Part shown: one piece after another, positions 18,837 through 27,324 of the stretch
Numbering within the stretch: position 1 is the first letter of the stretch
Layout of the letters: every line of letters begins with the position of its first letter
Source: a bacterium
GTDB taxonomy: Bacteria; Bacillota; Bacilli; Lactobacillales; Streptococcaceae
Assembly (NCBI GenBank): GCA_905221035.1
Contig: CAJNBP010000001.1
Coordinates: forward strand, 124,001 to 188,000
Reading direction: 5' to 3'
DNA length: 64,000 nt
Notes under the pieces: generated by a model
What the model was told of the DNA's origin: nothing
What the model saw: only the letters and a program-made list of their open reading frames with translations
The model's database searches: none
Position numbers and translations under genes: made by a program

Positions 18837-19704
18837 AAATGGAGTTTCTTTTGGTCTACTCTCAGGTGTTTTCTGGGGATTAGGTCTAACGATTAGTGCT
18901 TATATCTTTTCAATTTTTACAGATTTGTCGCCCTTTGTGGTGGCCGCTGCTCATGATTTCTTGAGTATCTTTATCTTACTAGCTTTTCTTTTAGTAAAAG
19001 AAGGAAAAGTTCGTCTCTCAATTTTCTTAAATATTCGCAATGTGAGTGTTATCATCGGAGCCTTGCTAGCAGGTCCAATCGGTATGCAGGCCAATCTTTA
19101 TGCGGTTAAGTATATCGGAAGTTCCTTAGCTTCATCTGTATCAGCTATTTACCCTGCAATTTCAGTTTTATTGGCTTTCTTCTTTTTGAAACACAAGATT
19201 TCGAAAAATACTGTATTTGGGATTGTCTTAATTATTGGAGGGATTATTGCTCAAACCTATAAGGTAGAACAGGTTAATTCTTTCTACATTGGGATTCTCT
19301 GTGCTTTAGTTTGTGCTATTGCATGGGGAAGTGAGAGTGTTCTTAGCTCTTTTGCCATGGAAAGTGAATTGAGTGAAATCGAAGCCCTCTTAATCCGTCA
19401 AGTGACTTCGTTCTTGTCCTATCTTGTGATTGTGCTCTTCTCTCATCAGTCATTTGCAGAAGTGGCCAATGGACAATTGCTAGGTCTTATGATTGTCTTT
19501 GCAGCCTTTGATATGATTTCCTACTTGGCTTATTATATCGCTATCAATCGCTTGCAACCAGCCAAGGCTACAGGCTTGAACGTAAGCTATGTAGTTTGGA
19601 CTGTCTTGTTTGCAGTTGTTTTCTTAGGTGCACCGCTAGATATGCTGACAATTATTACGTCACTTGTCGTTATTGCTGGAGTTTATATTATTATTAAAGA
19701 ATAA
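18826..19704 (+). CDS. licB: LicB choline transporter
   Basis: A 292-residue DMT-superfamily membrane protein with about ten hydrophobic helices in two EamA-like halves (break near residue 145). It imports choline for LicA; streptococci of this group cannot make choline and require it. Recognisable blocks are LLSGVFWGLGLTISAYIFS (about 9-27) and VCAIAWGSESVLSSFAM (about 163-179). It overlaps licA and lies 11 bases before licC. Assignment follows family and operon position; osmoprotectant uptake is a less likely alternative. Confidence 0.93.
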   Translation: MKNKNGVSFGLLSGVFWGLGLTISAYIFSIFTDLSPFVVAAAHDFLSIFILLAFLLVKEGKVRLSIFLNIRNVSVIIGALLAGPIGMQANLYAVKYIGSSLASSVSAIYPAISVLLAFFFLKHKISKNTVFGIVLIIGGIIAQTYKVEQVNSFYIGILCALVCAIAWGSESVLSSFAMESELSEIEALLIRQVTSFLSYLVIVLFSHQSFAEVANGQLLGLMIVFAAFDMISYLAYYIAINRLQPAKATGLNVSYVVWTVLFAVVFLGAPLDMLTIITSLVVIAGVYIIIKE

Positions 19705-19715
19705 AGGAGATTCGT

Positions 19716-20405
19716 GTGAAAGCCATTATCTTAGCAGCGGGATTGGGAACTCGCTTGCGTCCTATGACTGAAAATACCCCTAAAGCCTTGGTTCAGGTTA
19801 ATCAAAAACCTTTGATTGAATACCAAATTGAGTTTCTCAAAGAAAAAGGGATCAATGACATCATCATCATCGTTGGTTACCTTAAAGAACAATTCGATTA
19901 CTTGAAAGAAAAATACGGTGTCCGCCTCGTTTTCAATGATAAATACGCTGACTACAATAACTTTTACTCTCTCTATCTTGTAAAAGAAGAATTAGCTAAC
20001 AGCTATGTTATTGATGCTGATAATTATCTCTTTAAAAATATGTTCCGCAATGATTTGACACGTTCGACTTATTTTAGTGTTTATCGTGAAGATTGTACCA
20101 ACGAATGGTTCTTGGTCTATGGAGATGACTACAAGGTTCAAGACATCATTGTTGATAGCAAGGCAGGTCGTATTCTTAGTGGTGTATCTTTCTGGGACGC
20201 TCCAACAGCAGAAAAGATTGTCAGCTTTATCGACAAGGCTTATGCAAGTGGCGAATTTGTTGATCTCTACTGGGACAATATGGTTAAGGATAATATCAAA
20301 GAGTTAGATGTCTATGTTGAAGAATTAGAAGGCAATAGCATCTATGAAATCGATAGTGTCCAAGACTATCATAAATTAGAAGAAATTCTTAAAAACGAAA
20401 ATTAA
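19716..20405 (+). CDS. licC: LicC CTP:phosphocholine cytidylyltransferase
   Basis: A 229-residue enzyme forming CDP-choline, the donor for LicD1 and LicD2. The nucleotidyltransferase motif AIILAAGLGTRLRPMTENTP (residues 3-22) binds CTP with KALVQV after it; VIDADNYLF (about 90-98) holds the metal-binding Asp residues. It starts with GTG behind AAAGGAG and ends the operon before a clear terminator. With LicA and LicB it completes the uptake and activation path for choline. Confidence 0.95.
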   Translation: MKAIILAAGLGTRLRPMTENTPKALVQVNQKPLIEYQIEFLKEKGINDIIIIVGYLKEQFDYLKEKYGVRLVFNDKYADYNNFYSLYLVKEELANSYVIDADNYLFKNMFRNDLTRSTYFSVYREDCTNEWFLVYGDDYKVQDIIVDSKAGRILSGVSFWDAPTAEKIVSFIDKAYASGEFVDLYWDNMVKDNIKELDVYVEELEGNSIYEIDSVQDYHKLEEILKNEN

Positions 20406-20412
20406 AAATTCC

Positions 20413-20445
20413 AACATCTGGCTGAAATAGTCGGATGTTTTTTGA
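20413..20445 (+). terminator. Terminator of the tarI-licC operon
   Basis: Stem AACATC-T-GGCT and AGTC-G-GATGTT (20413-20423 with 20429-20439) around a GAAAT loop, then a T-rich run. It separates the choline operon from the competence promoter of dprA. Confidence 0.85.
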
Positions 20446-20451
20446 TTTTTT

Positions 20452-20459
20452 TACGAATA
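20452..20459 (+). promoter_or_regulatory. cin-box (ComX/SigX promoter) of dprA
   Basis: TACGAATA behind a T-rich stretch, 33 bases before the dprA start. This octamer is the known promoter sequence read by the competence sigma factor ComX, and dprA is a late competence gene in pneumococcus. I saw no other copy in the gene-free regions of this window. Confidence 0.92.
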
Positions 20460-20492
20460 GATAGATGAGTAGAAAAAGAAATGGAGCTATTT

Positions 20493-21341
20493 ATGAAAAT
20501 CACAAACTATGAAATCTATAAGTTAAAAAAATCAGGTTTGACCAATCAACAGGTTTTGAAAGTTCTAGAATACGGTGAAAATGTCGATCAAGAACTGTTG
20601 TTAGGTGATATTGCAGATATATCAGGTTGCCGAAATCCAGCTGTTTTTATGGAACGTTATTTTCAGATAGACGATGCGCATTTGGAGAAGGAATTTCAAA
20701 AATTTCCATCTTTCTCTATTTTAGACGACTGTTATCCTTGGGATCTAAGTGAAATTTATGATGCACCTGTGCTTTTATTTTACAAGGGCAATCTGGATCT
20801 CTTGAAATTTCCAAAGGTAGCGGTTGTGGGTAGTCGCGCTTGTAGCAAACAGGGAGTGAAGTCAGTTGAAAAAGTCATTCAAGGCTTGGAAAATGAACTG
20901 GTTATTGTCAGTGGATTAGCCAAGGGAATTGACACAGCGGCTCATATGGCAGCTCTCCAGAATGGTGGCAAAACCATTGCAGTGATTGGAACAGGTCTAG
21001 ATGTGTTTTATCCTAAAGCCAATAAACGTTTGCAAGACTACATCGGCAATGATCATCTGGTTCTTAGTGAATATGGACCTGGCGAACAGCCTCTGAAATT
21101 TCATTTTCCTGCCCGTAATCGCATCATTGCTGGACTTTGCCGTGGTGTGATTGTAGCAGAGGCTAAGATGCGTTCAGGTAGTCTCATTACCTGTGAGAGA
21201 GCAATGGAAGAAGGGCGCGATGTCTTTGCTATTCCTGGTAGCATTTTAGATGGATTATCAGACGGTTGCCACCATTTGATTCAGGAAGGAGCAAAATTGG
21301 TCACCAGCGGGAAGGATGTTCTTGCGGAATTTGAATTTTAA
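20493..21341 (+). CDS. dprA: DprA, DNA processing protein for transformation
   Basis: A 282-residue cytosolic protein that binds incoming single-stranded DNA, loads RecA in transformation, and in pneumococcus also shuts off competence by binding ComE-P. A short N-terminal SAM-like domain (about 1-75) precedes the Rossmann-like DprA domain with VAVVGSRACSKQG (about 107-119), SGLAKGIDTAAHMAAL (about 138-153) and FPARNRIIAGL (about 204-214). I chose ATG 20493, with GGAG seven bases upstream, over ATG 20481; it gives the usual pneumococcal length. Expression is driven by the cin-box at 20452. Confidence 0.96.
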   Translation: MKITNYEIYKLKKSGLTNQQVLKVLEYGENVDQELLLGDIADISGCRNPAVFMERYFQIDDAHLEKEFQKFPSFSILDDCYPWDLSEIYDAPVLLFYKGNLDLLKFPKVAVVGSRACSKQGVKSVEKVIQGLENELVIVSGLAKGIDTAAHMAALQNGGKTIAVIGTGLDVFYPKANKRLQDYIGNDHLVLSEYGPGEQPLKFHFPARNRIIAGLCRGVIVAEAKMRSGSLITCERAMEEGRDVFAIPGSILDGLSDGCHHLIQEGAKLVTSGKDVLAEFEF

Positions 21342-21394
21342 GACGAAATTTCGCTTACTAGACAAACTTTTCTTCTATATATAGTGGCTAAGTC

Positions 21395-21423
21395 TTGACA
21401 GTTATGGCAAAATGGTTTACACT
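21395..21423 (+). promoter_or_regulatory. topA promoter
   Basis: Consensus -35 TTGACA (21395-21400), 17-nt spacer, -10 TACACT (21418-21423), 36 bases before the topA GTG. In pneumococcus topA transcription responds to supercoiling; nothing in the sequence itself shows how. Confidence 0.8.
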
Positions 21424-21458
21424 TTATAAAGTTTATTACTTTGAAAAGGTGTGATACT

Positions 21459-23546
21459 GTGGCTACGGCAACAAAAAAGAAAAAATCATCAGTTAAAAAA
21501 AATCTAGTCATCGTGGAGTCGCCTGCTAAGGCCAAAACGATTGAAAAATATCTAGGCAGGAACTACAAGGTTTTAGCCAGTGTCGGTCATATCCGTGATT
21601 TGAAGAAATCCAGTATGTCCGTCGATATTGAAAATAATTATGAACCGCAATATATCAATATCCGAGGAAAAGGTCCTCTCATCAATGACTTGAAAAAAGA
21701 AGCCAAAAAAGCTAATAAAGTCTTTCTTGCGAGTGACCCGGACCGTGAAGGAGAAGCGATTTCTTGGCATTTGGCTCATATTCTCAACTTGGATGAAAAT
21801 GATGCCAACCGTGTGGTCTTCAATGAAATTACCAAGGATGCGGTCAAAAATGCTTTTAAAGAACCACGCAAGATTGATATGGACTTGGTCGATGCCCAAC
21901 AGGCTCGTCGGGTCTTGGACCGCTTGGTAGGCTATTCGATTTCGCCTATTTTGTGGAAGAAGGTCAAGAAGGGCTTATCAGCAGGTCGCGTACAGTCTAT
22001 TGCCCTTAAACTCATCATTGACCGAGAAAATGAAATCAATGCCTTCCAGCCAGAAGAATACTGGACAATTGATGCTGTCTTTAAAAAGGGAACCAAGCAA
22101 TTTCAGGCTTCCTTCTATGGAGTAGATGGTAAAAAGCTGAAACTGACTAGCAATGACGAAGTTAAGGAAGTATTGTCTCGTCTGACTAGTAAAGACTTTT
22201 CAGTGGATCAGGTGGATAAGAAAGAGCGCAAACGCAATGCTCCTTTACCTTATACCACTTCATCTATGCAGATGGATGCGGCTAATAAAATCAATTTCCG
22301 TACTCGAAAGACCATGATGGTTGCCCAACAGCTCTATGAAGGGATTAATATTGGGTCTGGGGTGCAAGGTTTGATTACCTATATGCGTACCGATTCGACT
22401 CGTATCAGTCCAGTGGCGCAAAATGAGGCAGCAAGCTTCATTACGGACCGTTTTGGTAGCAAGTATTCTAAGCATGGTAGCAAGGTCAAAAATGCATCAG
22501 GAGCTCAGGATGCCCACGAGGCTATTCGTCCGTCTAGTGTCTTTAATACACCTGAAAGTATCGCTAAGTATCTGGACAAGGATCAGCTCAAGCTCTATAC
22601 CCTTATCTGGAATCGTTTTGTGGCTAGCCAAATGACAGCTGCCGTCTTTGATACTATGGCTGTTAAATTGTCTCAAAATGGGGTTCAATTTGCTGCTAAT
22701 GGTAGTCAGGTTAAGTTTGATGGTTATCTTGCCATTTATAATGATTCTGACAAGAATAAGATGTTACCGGACATGGCTGTTGGAGATGTGGTCAAGCAGG
22801 TTAATAGCAAACCAGAGCAACATTTCACACAACCACCTGCTCGCTATTCTGAAGCGACACTGATTAAGACTTTGGAGGAAAATGGAGTTGGACGTCCTTC
22901 AACCTACGCTCCAACCATTGAAACCATTCAGAAACGTTATTATGTTCGCCTTGCAGCCAAACGCTTTGAACCAACAGAGTTGGGTGAAATTGTCAACAAG
23001 CTTATCGTTGAATATTTCCCAGATATCGTAAACGTAACCTTCACAGCCGAAATGGAAGGCAAACTGGATGATGTCGAAGTTGGAAAAGAGCAGTGGCAAC
23101 GTGTTATTGATGCCTTTTACAAACCATTCTCTAAAGAAGTGGCCAAGGCTGAAGAAGAAATGGAAAAAATCCAAATCAAGGATGAACCAGCTGGATTTGA
23201 CTGTGAAGTCTGTGGCAGTCCAATGGTCATTAAACTTGGTCGTTTTGGTAAGTTCTACGCTTGTAGCAATTTCCCAGATTGTCGTCATACCCAAGCAATC
23301 GTGAAAGAAATCGGTGTTGAGTGTCCAAGTTGTCATCAGGGACAAATCATTGAACGTAAAACCAAGCGTAACCGCCTCTTCTATGGTTGCAATCGCTATC
23401 CAGAATGTGAATTTACCTCTTGGGACAAGCCTGTTGGTCGTGACTGTCCAAAATGTGGCAACTTCCTCATGGAGAAAAAAGTCCGTGGTGGTGGCAAGCA
23501 GGTTGTTTGTGGCAAGGGTGACTACGAGGAAGAAAAGATTAAATAA
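21459..23546 (+). CDS. topA: DNA topoisomerase I
   Basis: A 695-residue type IA topoisomerase that relaxes negative supercoils. The N-terminal TOPRIM domain starts [18 protein letters not shown] (about residues 15-32) and contains [14 protein letters not shown] (about 85-98, the DxDxE metal site). The active-site tyrosine is in [14 protein letters not shown] (about 309-322). The C-terminus carries Cys4 zinc-ribbon repeats (CEVCGSP...CSNFPDC; CPSCHQG...CNRYPEC; CPKCGNF). It starts with GTG after AAAAGGTG; the start six codons upstream (TTG) has no such site. The next gene follows a terminator at 23551. Confidence 0.97.
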   Translation: MATATKKKKSSVKKNLVIVESPAKAKTIEKYLGRNYKVLASVGHIRDLKKSSMSVDIENNYEPQYINIRGKGPLINDLKKEAKKANKVFLASDPDREGEAISWHLAHILNLDENDANRVVFNEITKDAVKNAFKEPRKIDMDLVDAQQARRVLDRLVGYSISPILWKKVKKGLSAGRVQSIALKLIIDRENEINAFQPEEYWTIDAVFKKGTKQFQASFYGVDGKKLKLTSNDEVKEVLSRLTSKDFSVDQVDKKERKRNAPLPYTTSSMQMDAANKINFRTRKTMMVAQQLYEGINIGSGVQGLITYMRTDSTRISPVAQNEAASFITDRFGSKYSKHGSKVKNASGAQDAHEAIRPSSVFNTPESIAKYLDKDQLKLYTLIWNRFVASQMTAAVFDTMAVKLSQNGVQFAANGSQVKFDGYLAIYNDSDKNKMLPDMAVGDVVKQVNSKPEQHFTQPPARYSEATLIKTLEENGVGRPSTYAPTIETIQKRYYVRLAAKRFEPTELGEIVNKLIVEYFPDIVNVTFTAEMEGKLDDVEVGKEQWQRVIDAFYKPFSKEVAKAEEEMEKIQIKDEPAGFDCEVCGSPMVIKLGRFGKFYACSNFPDCRHTQAIVKEIGVECPSCHQGQIIERKTKRNRLFYGCNRYPECEFTSWDKPVGRDCPKCGNFLMEKKVRGGGKQVVCGKGDYEEEKIK

Positions 23547-23550
23547 GAGG

Positions 23551-23582
23551 AGAGTCCTGAAAGTGAATTTCAGGCTCTTTTT
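23551..23582 (+). terminator. topA terminator
   Basis: Hairpin GAG-T-CCTGAAA / TTTCAGG-CTC around GTGAA, then TTTTT. It starts four bases after the topA stop codon. Confidence 0.85.
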
Positions 23583-23651
23583 GGTTGGAGCTTGACAAAA
23601 TTCATCATTGTATGCGAAACTAGAAGAAGATTATTTTAATTAGGAGTAGTT

Positions 23652-24011
23652 ATGCGTATTATTTATCTAATTATTGGTTTTTTATCACTGGCCTTGGCTA
23701 TTGTTGGGGTTGTTTTACCCTTGTTGCCGACAACGCCTTTCCTTTTGTTGTCTATCGCTTGTTTCTCCAGAAGTTCCAAGCGCTTCGAAGATTGGCTTTA
23801 TCATACCAAGCTCTATCAAGCATATGTAGCTGATTTTCGGGAAACCAAGTCCATTGCACGTGAACGTAAGAAAAAAATCATTGTGTCTATCTACATCTTG
23901 ATGGGAATTTCCATTTATTTTGCCCCTCTCTTACCAGTCAAAATCGGTCTGGGAGCTCTGACCATCTTTATCACCTACTATCTCTTTAAGGTTATTCCAG
24001 ACAAAGAATAG
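23652..24011 (+). CDS. DUF454 (YbaN-like) small membrane protein
   Basis: A 119-residue membrane protein with two hydrophobic regions (about 3-42 and 79-114). The family block LPLLPTTPFLLLSIACFSRS (about residues 23-42) is followed by KRFEDWLYHTKLY, then a basic loop (ARERKKK). DUF454 proteins are widespread and of unknown function. It has its own promoter region after the topA terminator and stands alone before cutC. AGGAGT precedes the ATG. Confidence 0.88.
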   Translation: MRIIYLIIGFLSLALAIVGVVLPLLPTTPFLLLSIACFSRSSKRFEDWLYHTKLYQAYVADFRETKSIARERKKKIIVSIYILMGISIYFAPLLPVKIGLGALTIFITYYLFKVIPDKE

Positions 24012-24104
24012 GTAAAATTTGTTACTATTTCCCTTGATAAAATTAAAAGCATATTCACAGCAATATGATATAATAAATTCGAAGTAATACTCAAGGAGAA
24101 TCAA

Positions 24105-24737
24105 ATGATTTACGAATTTTGTGCTGAAAATGTGACCTTGCTTGAAAAAGCGATGCAGGCTGGAGCTCGTCGAATCGAACTCTGTGATAATCTAGCAGTT
24201 GGTGGAACAACACCAAGCTATGGAGTAACTAAGGTAGCAGTTGAACTGGCAGCTAACTATGATACGACCATTATGACCATGATTCGTCCTCGTGGTGGCG
24301 ATTTTGTCTATAATGAACTAGAAATTGCTATCATGCTAGAAGATATTCGTTTGACTGCTCATGCTGGAAGTCAAGGGGTTGTATTTGGGGCTTTAACTGC
24401 TGATAAGAAGTTGGATAAGACTAATTTAGAAAAGTTGATTGCGGCATCAACAGGAATGGAACTTATCTTCCACATGGCCTTTGATGAATTGAGTGATGAA
24501 GACCAGTTGGAAGCCATTGACTGGCTCAGCCAAGCCGGTGTCACTCGTATCCTAACTCGTGCTGGAGTATCTGGTGATTCGCTAGACAAACGTTTCGCTC
24601 ACTATCACAGAATTTTGGAACATGCTAAAGGTAAAATTGAAATTCTTCCAGGTGGGGGGATTGACTTGGACAACCGTCAAACCTTTATCGACCAGCTGGG
24701 TGTAACACAATTGCATGGAACCAAGGTTGTCTTTTAG
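24105..24737 (+). CDS. cutC: CutC family protein (putative copper homeostasis)
   Basis: A 210-residue TIM-barrel protein of the CutC family. It starts MIYEFCAENVTLLEKAMQAG and has the family blocks RIELCDNLAVGGTTPSYG (about residues 23-40), MIRPRGGDFVY (about 61-71), and GGGID near 182-186. CutC was linked to copper tolerance in other bacteria, but the role is disputed and no enzymatic activity is proven. Preceded by AAGGAG and an upstream -10 TATAAT (about 24069). It stands alone between two hairpins. Confidence 0.9.
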   Translation: MIYEFCAENVTLLEKAMQAGARRIELCDNLAVGGTTPSYGVTKVAVELAANYDTTIMTMIRPRGGDFVYNELEIAIMLEDIRLTAHAGSQGVVFGALTADKKLDKTNLEKLIAASTGMELIFHMAFDELSDEDQLEAIDWLSQAGVTRILTRAGVSGDSLDKRFAHYHRILEHAKGKIEILPGGGIDLDNRQTFIDQLGVTQLHGTKVVF

Positions 24738-24749
24738 AAAATAGAAAGG

Positions 24750-24776
24750 AACTGCTAGCTTTGGGTAGCAGTTTTC
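24750..24776 (+). terminator. Terminator between cutC and the yjbR-like gene
   Basis: Stem AACTGCTA / TAGCAGTT (24750-24757 with 24766-24773) followed by a short T run. It ends only a few bases before the ATG of the next gene, so that gene may be expressed by readthrough. Confidence 0.65.
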
Positions 24777-24780
24777 ACTT

Positions 24781-25437
24781 ATGTTTGAAATTTTTAAATC
24801 CTATCAGTTTAATCAAGAAAAGGCTCGTGCCTATGGTTTTGTAGAAAATGGGGAAGTCTGGACTTATAGTTGCCAGATTTTGCAGGGTGACTTTTTCATG
24901 ACAGTCTCCATCACTACTGATAATGTGAATTTTCAGGTCTTTGATCAGGAAACGGACGACCTCTATCCTCAAGTCCATATGGAAAGTATGAGAGGAAGTT
25001 TTGTTGCAAGTGTCCGTGAGGCTTGTTTGGAGATTCTTTACCAGATACGGAAGACTTGTTTTGATGTTCAGGATTTCATCTTCCCTCAGACTAAACGAAT
25101 CATGACTCAAGTTCAGGAAAAGTATGGTAATCAGTTGGAGTTTCTGTGGGAAAAATCGCCTGATACGGCAGTGTTAAGACATGAAGGTAATCAAAAGTGG
25201 TATGCTATTTTGATGAAAATCTCTTGGGATAAGCTGGAAAAGGGCAGAGAAGGACTAGTCGAAGCAGTTAACCTCAAACACGATCAAGTAGCTGACTTGC
25301 TTTCACAAAAGGGTATTTATCCAGCTTTTCATATGAACAAACGCTACTGGATTAGTGTGGCTTTTGATGATACGTTTTCAGATGAAGAGGTGCTAGAATT
25401 GATAGAGAAAAGTTGGAGCTTAACCTCTAAAAAATAA
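24781..25437 (+). CDS. MmcQ/YjbR family protein
   Basis: A 218-residue soluble protein. The C-terminal half has the MmcQ/YjbR (CyaY-like DNA-binding fold) features: KWYAILMKISW (about 140-150), NLKHDQVADLL, GIYPAFHMNKRYWISVAFDD (about 179-198), then DEEVLELIEKSW. The N-terminal 110 residues are an extra domain found in streptococcal relatives. Function is unknown. No Shine-Dalgarno is seen before ATG 24781 because a terminator hairpin occupies that place; the start is therefore less certain. A later in-frame ATG (24898) would remove a conserved-looking segment. Confidence 0.8.
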   Translation: MFEIFKSYQFNQEKARAYGFVENGEVWTYSCQILQGDFFMTVSITTDNVNFQVFDQETDDLYPQVHMESMRGSFVASVREACLEILYQIRKTCFDVQDFIFPQTKRIMTQVQEKYGNQLEFLWEKSPDTAVLRHEGNQKWYAILMKISWDKLEKGREGLVEAVNLKHDQVADLLSQKGIYPAFHMNKRYWISVAFDDTFSDEEVLELIEKSWSLTSKK

Positions 25438-25519
25438 AATATTTCAAGGGTTTTCAAGAATTTTCAATTAGCTAAATATTCTATACTGAAGAAATTTTCA
25501 GAAAATATTTGATTTTTTC

Positions 25520-25548
25520 TTGACAAGTGCTTTTGCCTATGCTAAAAT
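25520..25548 (+). promoter_or_regulatory. leu operon promoter
   Basis: -35 TTGACA (25520-25525), 17-nt spacer, -10 TAAAAT (25543-25548) with TGC immediately before it (extended -10). The gap 25438-25750 also holds the leader peptide and the attenuator. Confidence 0.88.
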
Positions 25549-25584
25549 ACTAAACAAGATATCAAACGAAGGAGAAAGTCAAAC

Positions 25585-25638
25585 ATGAGAACAGCTAAGT
25601 TTAATCAATTTGCTTTGTTGTTGAGGTACTCGGGCTAG
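25585..25638 (+). CDS. leu operon leader peptide (17 residues, three consecutive Leu)
   Basis: ATG at 25585 behind GAAGGAG gives MRTAKFNQFALLLRYSG and stops at TAG 25636. Three successive TTG leucine codons and a position before an attenuator are the hallmark of ribosome-mediated leucine attenuation. When charged Leu-tRNA is scarce, the ribosome should stall at the Leu codons and permit readthrough. No T-box motif (GGTGGTACCGCG type) is seen here. Confidence 0.82.
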   Translation: MRTAKFNQFALLLRYSG

Positions 25639-25666
25639 TGCAAAAAGCATTAGTCCTGTTTGGCTT

Positions 25667-25722
25667 ACCAAGCGGGAGTGAATCAGCATCTCGCTTGGAC
25701 TTCTAAGCGAGATGTTTTTTTA
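25667..25722 (+). promoter_or_regulatory. leu attenuator: terminator with competing upstream arm
   Basis: A terminator with perfect 10-bp stem CATCTCGCTT (25687-25696) / AAGCGAGATG (25705-25714) and seven or more T. Just upstream, CAAGCGGGAGTG (about 25668-25679) resembles the terminator's 3' arm and can pair with CATCTCGCTT instead, giving an antiterminator. This fits control by the leader peptide at 25585. Confidence 0.8.
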
Positions 25723-25750
25723 AAACCATATTTGGAAAAGGGGAAATCTT

Positions 25751-27313
25751 ATGCGTAAAGTTGAATTTTTTGATACAAGTCTTCGTGATGGGGAACAAAC
25801 ACCTGGTGTTAACTTCTCAATAAAGGAAAAAGTTTCCATTGCAAGACAGCTGGAGAAATGGGGAATTTCTGTAATTGAAGCTGGTTTTCCGGCTGCTAGT
25901 CCAGATTCATTTATAGCCGTTCAAGAAATTGCTAAAGCTATGAAAAAAACAGCAGTGACAGGATTAGCTCGTTCTGTAAAATCTGATATTGATGCTTGTT
26001 ATGAGGCACTTAAGGATGCCAAGTATCCACAGATTCATGTCTTTATCGCTACCAGTCCGATTCACCGCAAGTACAAGCTCAATAAGAGCAAGGAAGAGAT
26101 TCTAGAAGCTATTAAGGAGCATGTCTCTTATGCACGTTCTAAGTTTGAAGTGGTCGAATTCTCTCCAGAGGATGCGACTAGAACAGAGTTGGATTTCCTA
26201 TTACAAGTCGTTCAAACAGCGGTTGATGCTGGTGCGTCTTATATCAATATCCCTGACACGGTTGGATTCACCACGCCAGAAGAGTTTGCACGCATCTTTG
26301 ATCACTTGACTGAAAATATTAAATCAGATCATAAAGTTGTCTTTGGTGTCCACTGTCATGATGATCTCGGTATGGCAACTGCAAATACTTTGACAGCAAT
26401 TAAACACGGTGCTGGACGTGTCCAGGGAACTATTAATGGTATCGGTGAACGCGCAGGTAATGTTGCTCTTGAAGAAGTAGCTGTTGCTTTGAAGATTCGT
26501 GAGGACTTCTTCCAAGCAACTAGTGATATTGTTTTGGATGAAACAATCAATACGTCAGAAATGGTTTCTCGCTTCTCAGGTATTCCAGTTCCTAAAAACA
26601 AGGCTGTGGTCGGTGGCAATGCCTTTTCTCACGAATCTGGTATTCACCAAGATGGAGTTCTTAAAAATCCTCTCACTTATGAGATTATCACCCCTGAATT
26701 GGTCGGTGTCAAGAGTAACAGCCTCCCACTTGGAAAATTGTCTGGTCGCCATGCCTTTGTCGAGAAACTAAGAGAACTAGCCCTAGATTTTACAGAAGAG
26801 GACATCAAACCACTCTTCGCCAAGTTCAAGGCACTGGCCGATAAGAAGCAAGAAATCACAGATGCAGATATTCGAGCTCTGGTCGCTGGAACCATGGTTG
26901 AAAATCCAGAAGGCTTCCACTTTGATGATTTGCAACTTCAAACTCATGCAGACAATCACATTGAAGCGCTTGTTAGCCTAGCTAATATGGATGGTGAGAA
27001 AGTCGAATTTAATGCGACAGGGCAAGGCTCTGTTGAGGCTATCTTTAACGCTATCGACAAGTTCTTTAACCAATCTGTCCGTTTGGTGTCCTATACCATT
27101 GATGCGGTGACAGATGGAATTGATGCCCAAGCTCGGGTTTTGGTCACTGTTGAAAACAGAGATACAGAAACCATCTTTAATGCAGCAGGGCTTGATTTCG
27201 ATGTGCTGAAGGCTTCGGCTATTGCCTATATCAATGCTAATACCTTTGTTCAAAAAGAGAATGCTGGTGATATGGGACGCAGCGTTTCTTACCGCGATAT
27301 GCCTAGTGTGTAA
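25751..27313 (+). CDS. leuA: 2-isopropylmalate synthase
   Basis: A 520-residue enzyme condensing acetyl-CoA with 2-oxoisovalerate, the first step of leucine synthesis. The DRE-TIM barrel starts VEFFDTSLRDGEQTPGVNF (about residues 4-22), with VFGVHCHDDLGMATANT (about 197-213) and GGNAFSHESGIHQDG (about 289-303). The C-terminal LeuA dimer domain (about 390-510) is the leucine feedback site. The gene is intact and full length, so leucine synthesis is probably functional. GGAAAAGGGG precedes the ATG. Confidence 0.97.
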   Translation: MRKVEFFDTSLRDGEQTPGVNFSIKEKVSIARQLEKWGISVIEAGFPAASPDSFIAVQEIAKAMKKTAVTGLARSVKSDIDACYEALKDAKYPQIHVFIATSPIHRKYKLNKSKEEILEAIKEHVSYARSKFEVVEFSPEDATRTELDFLLQVVQTAVDAGASYINIPDTVGFTTPEEFARIFDHLTENIKSDHKVVFGVHCHDDLGMATANTLTAIKHGAGRVQGTINGIGERAGNVALEEVAVALKIREDFFQATSDIVLDETINTSEMVSRFSGIPVPKNKAVVGGNAFSHESGIHQDGVLKNPLTYEIITPELVGVKSNSLPLGKLSGRHAFVEKLRELALDFTEEDIKPLFAKFKALADKKQEITDADIRALVAGTMVENPEGFHFDDLQLQTHADNHIEALVSLANMDGEKVEFNATGQGSVEAIFNAIDKFFNQSVRLVSYTIDAVTDGIDAQARVLVTVENRDTETIFNAAGLDFDVLKASAIAYINANTFVQKENAGDMGRSVSYRDMPSV

Positions 27314-27324
27314 AGGAGAATGCT

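Noticed and set aside
21573-23345. Long minus-strand ORFs within topA (108 and 148 codons)
   Set aside because: Antisense shadows of a fully conserved coding gene, lacking ribosome sites.
25560-25722. T-box riboswitch before leuA
   Set aside because: No T-box sequence of the GGTGGNACCGCG type and no specifier stem; a leader peptide with Leu codons and an attenuator explain the region.
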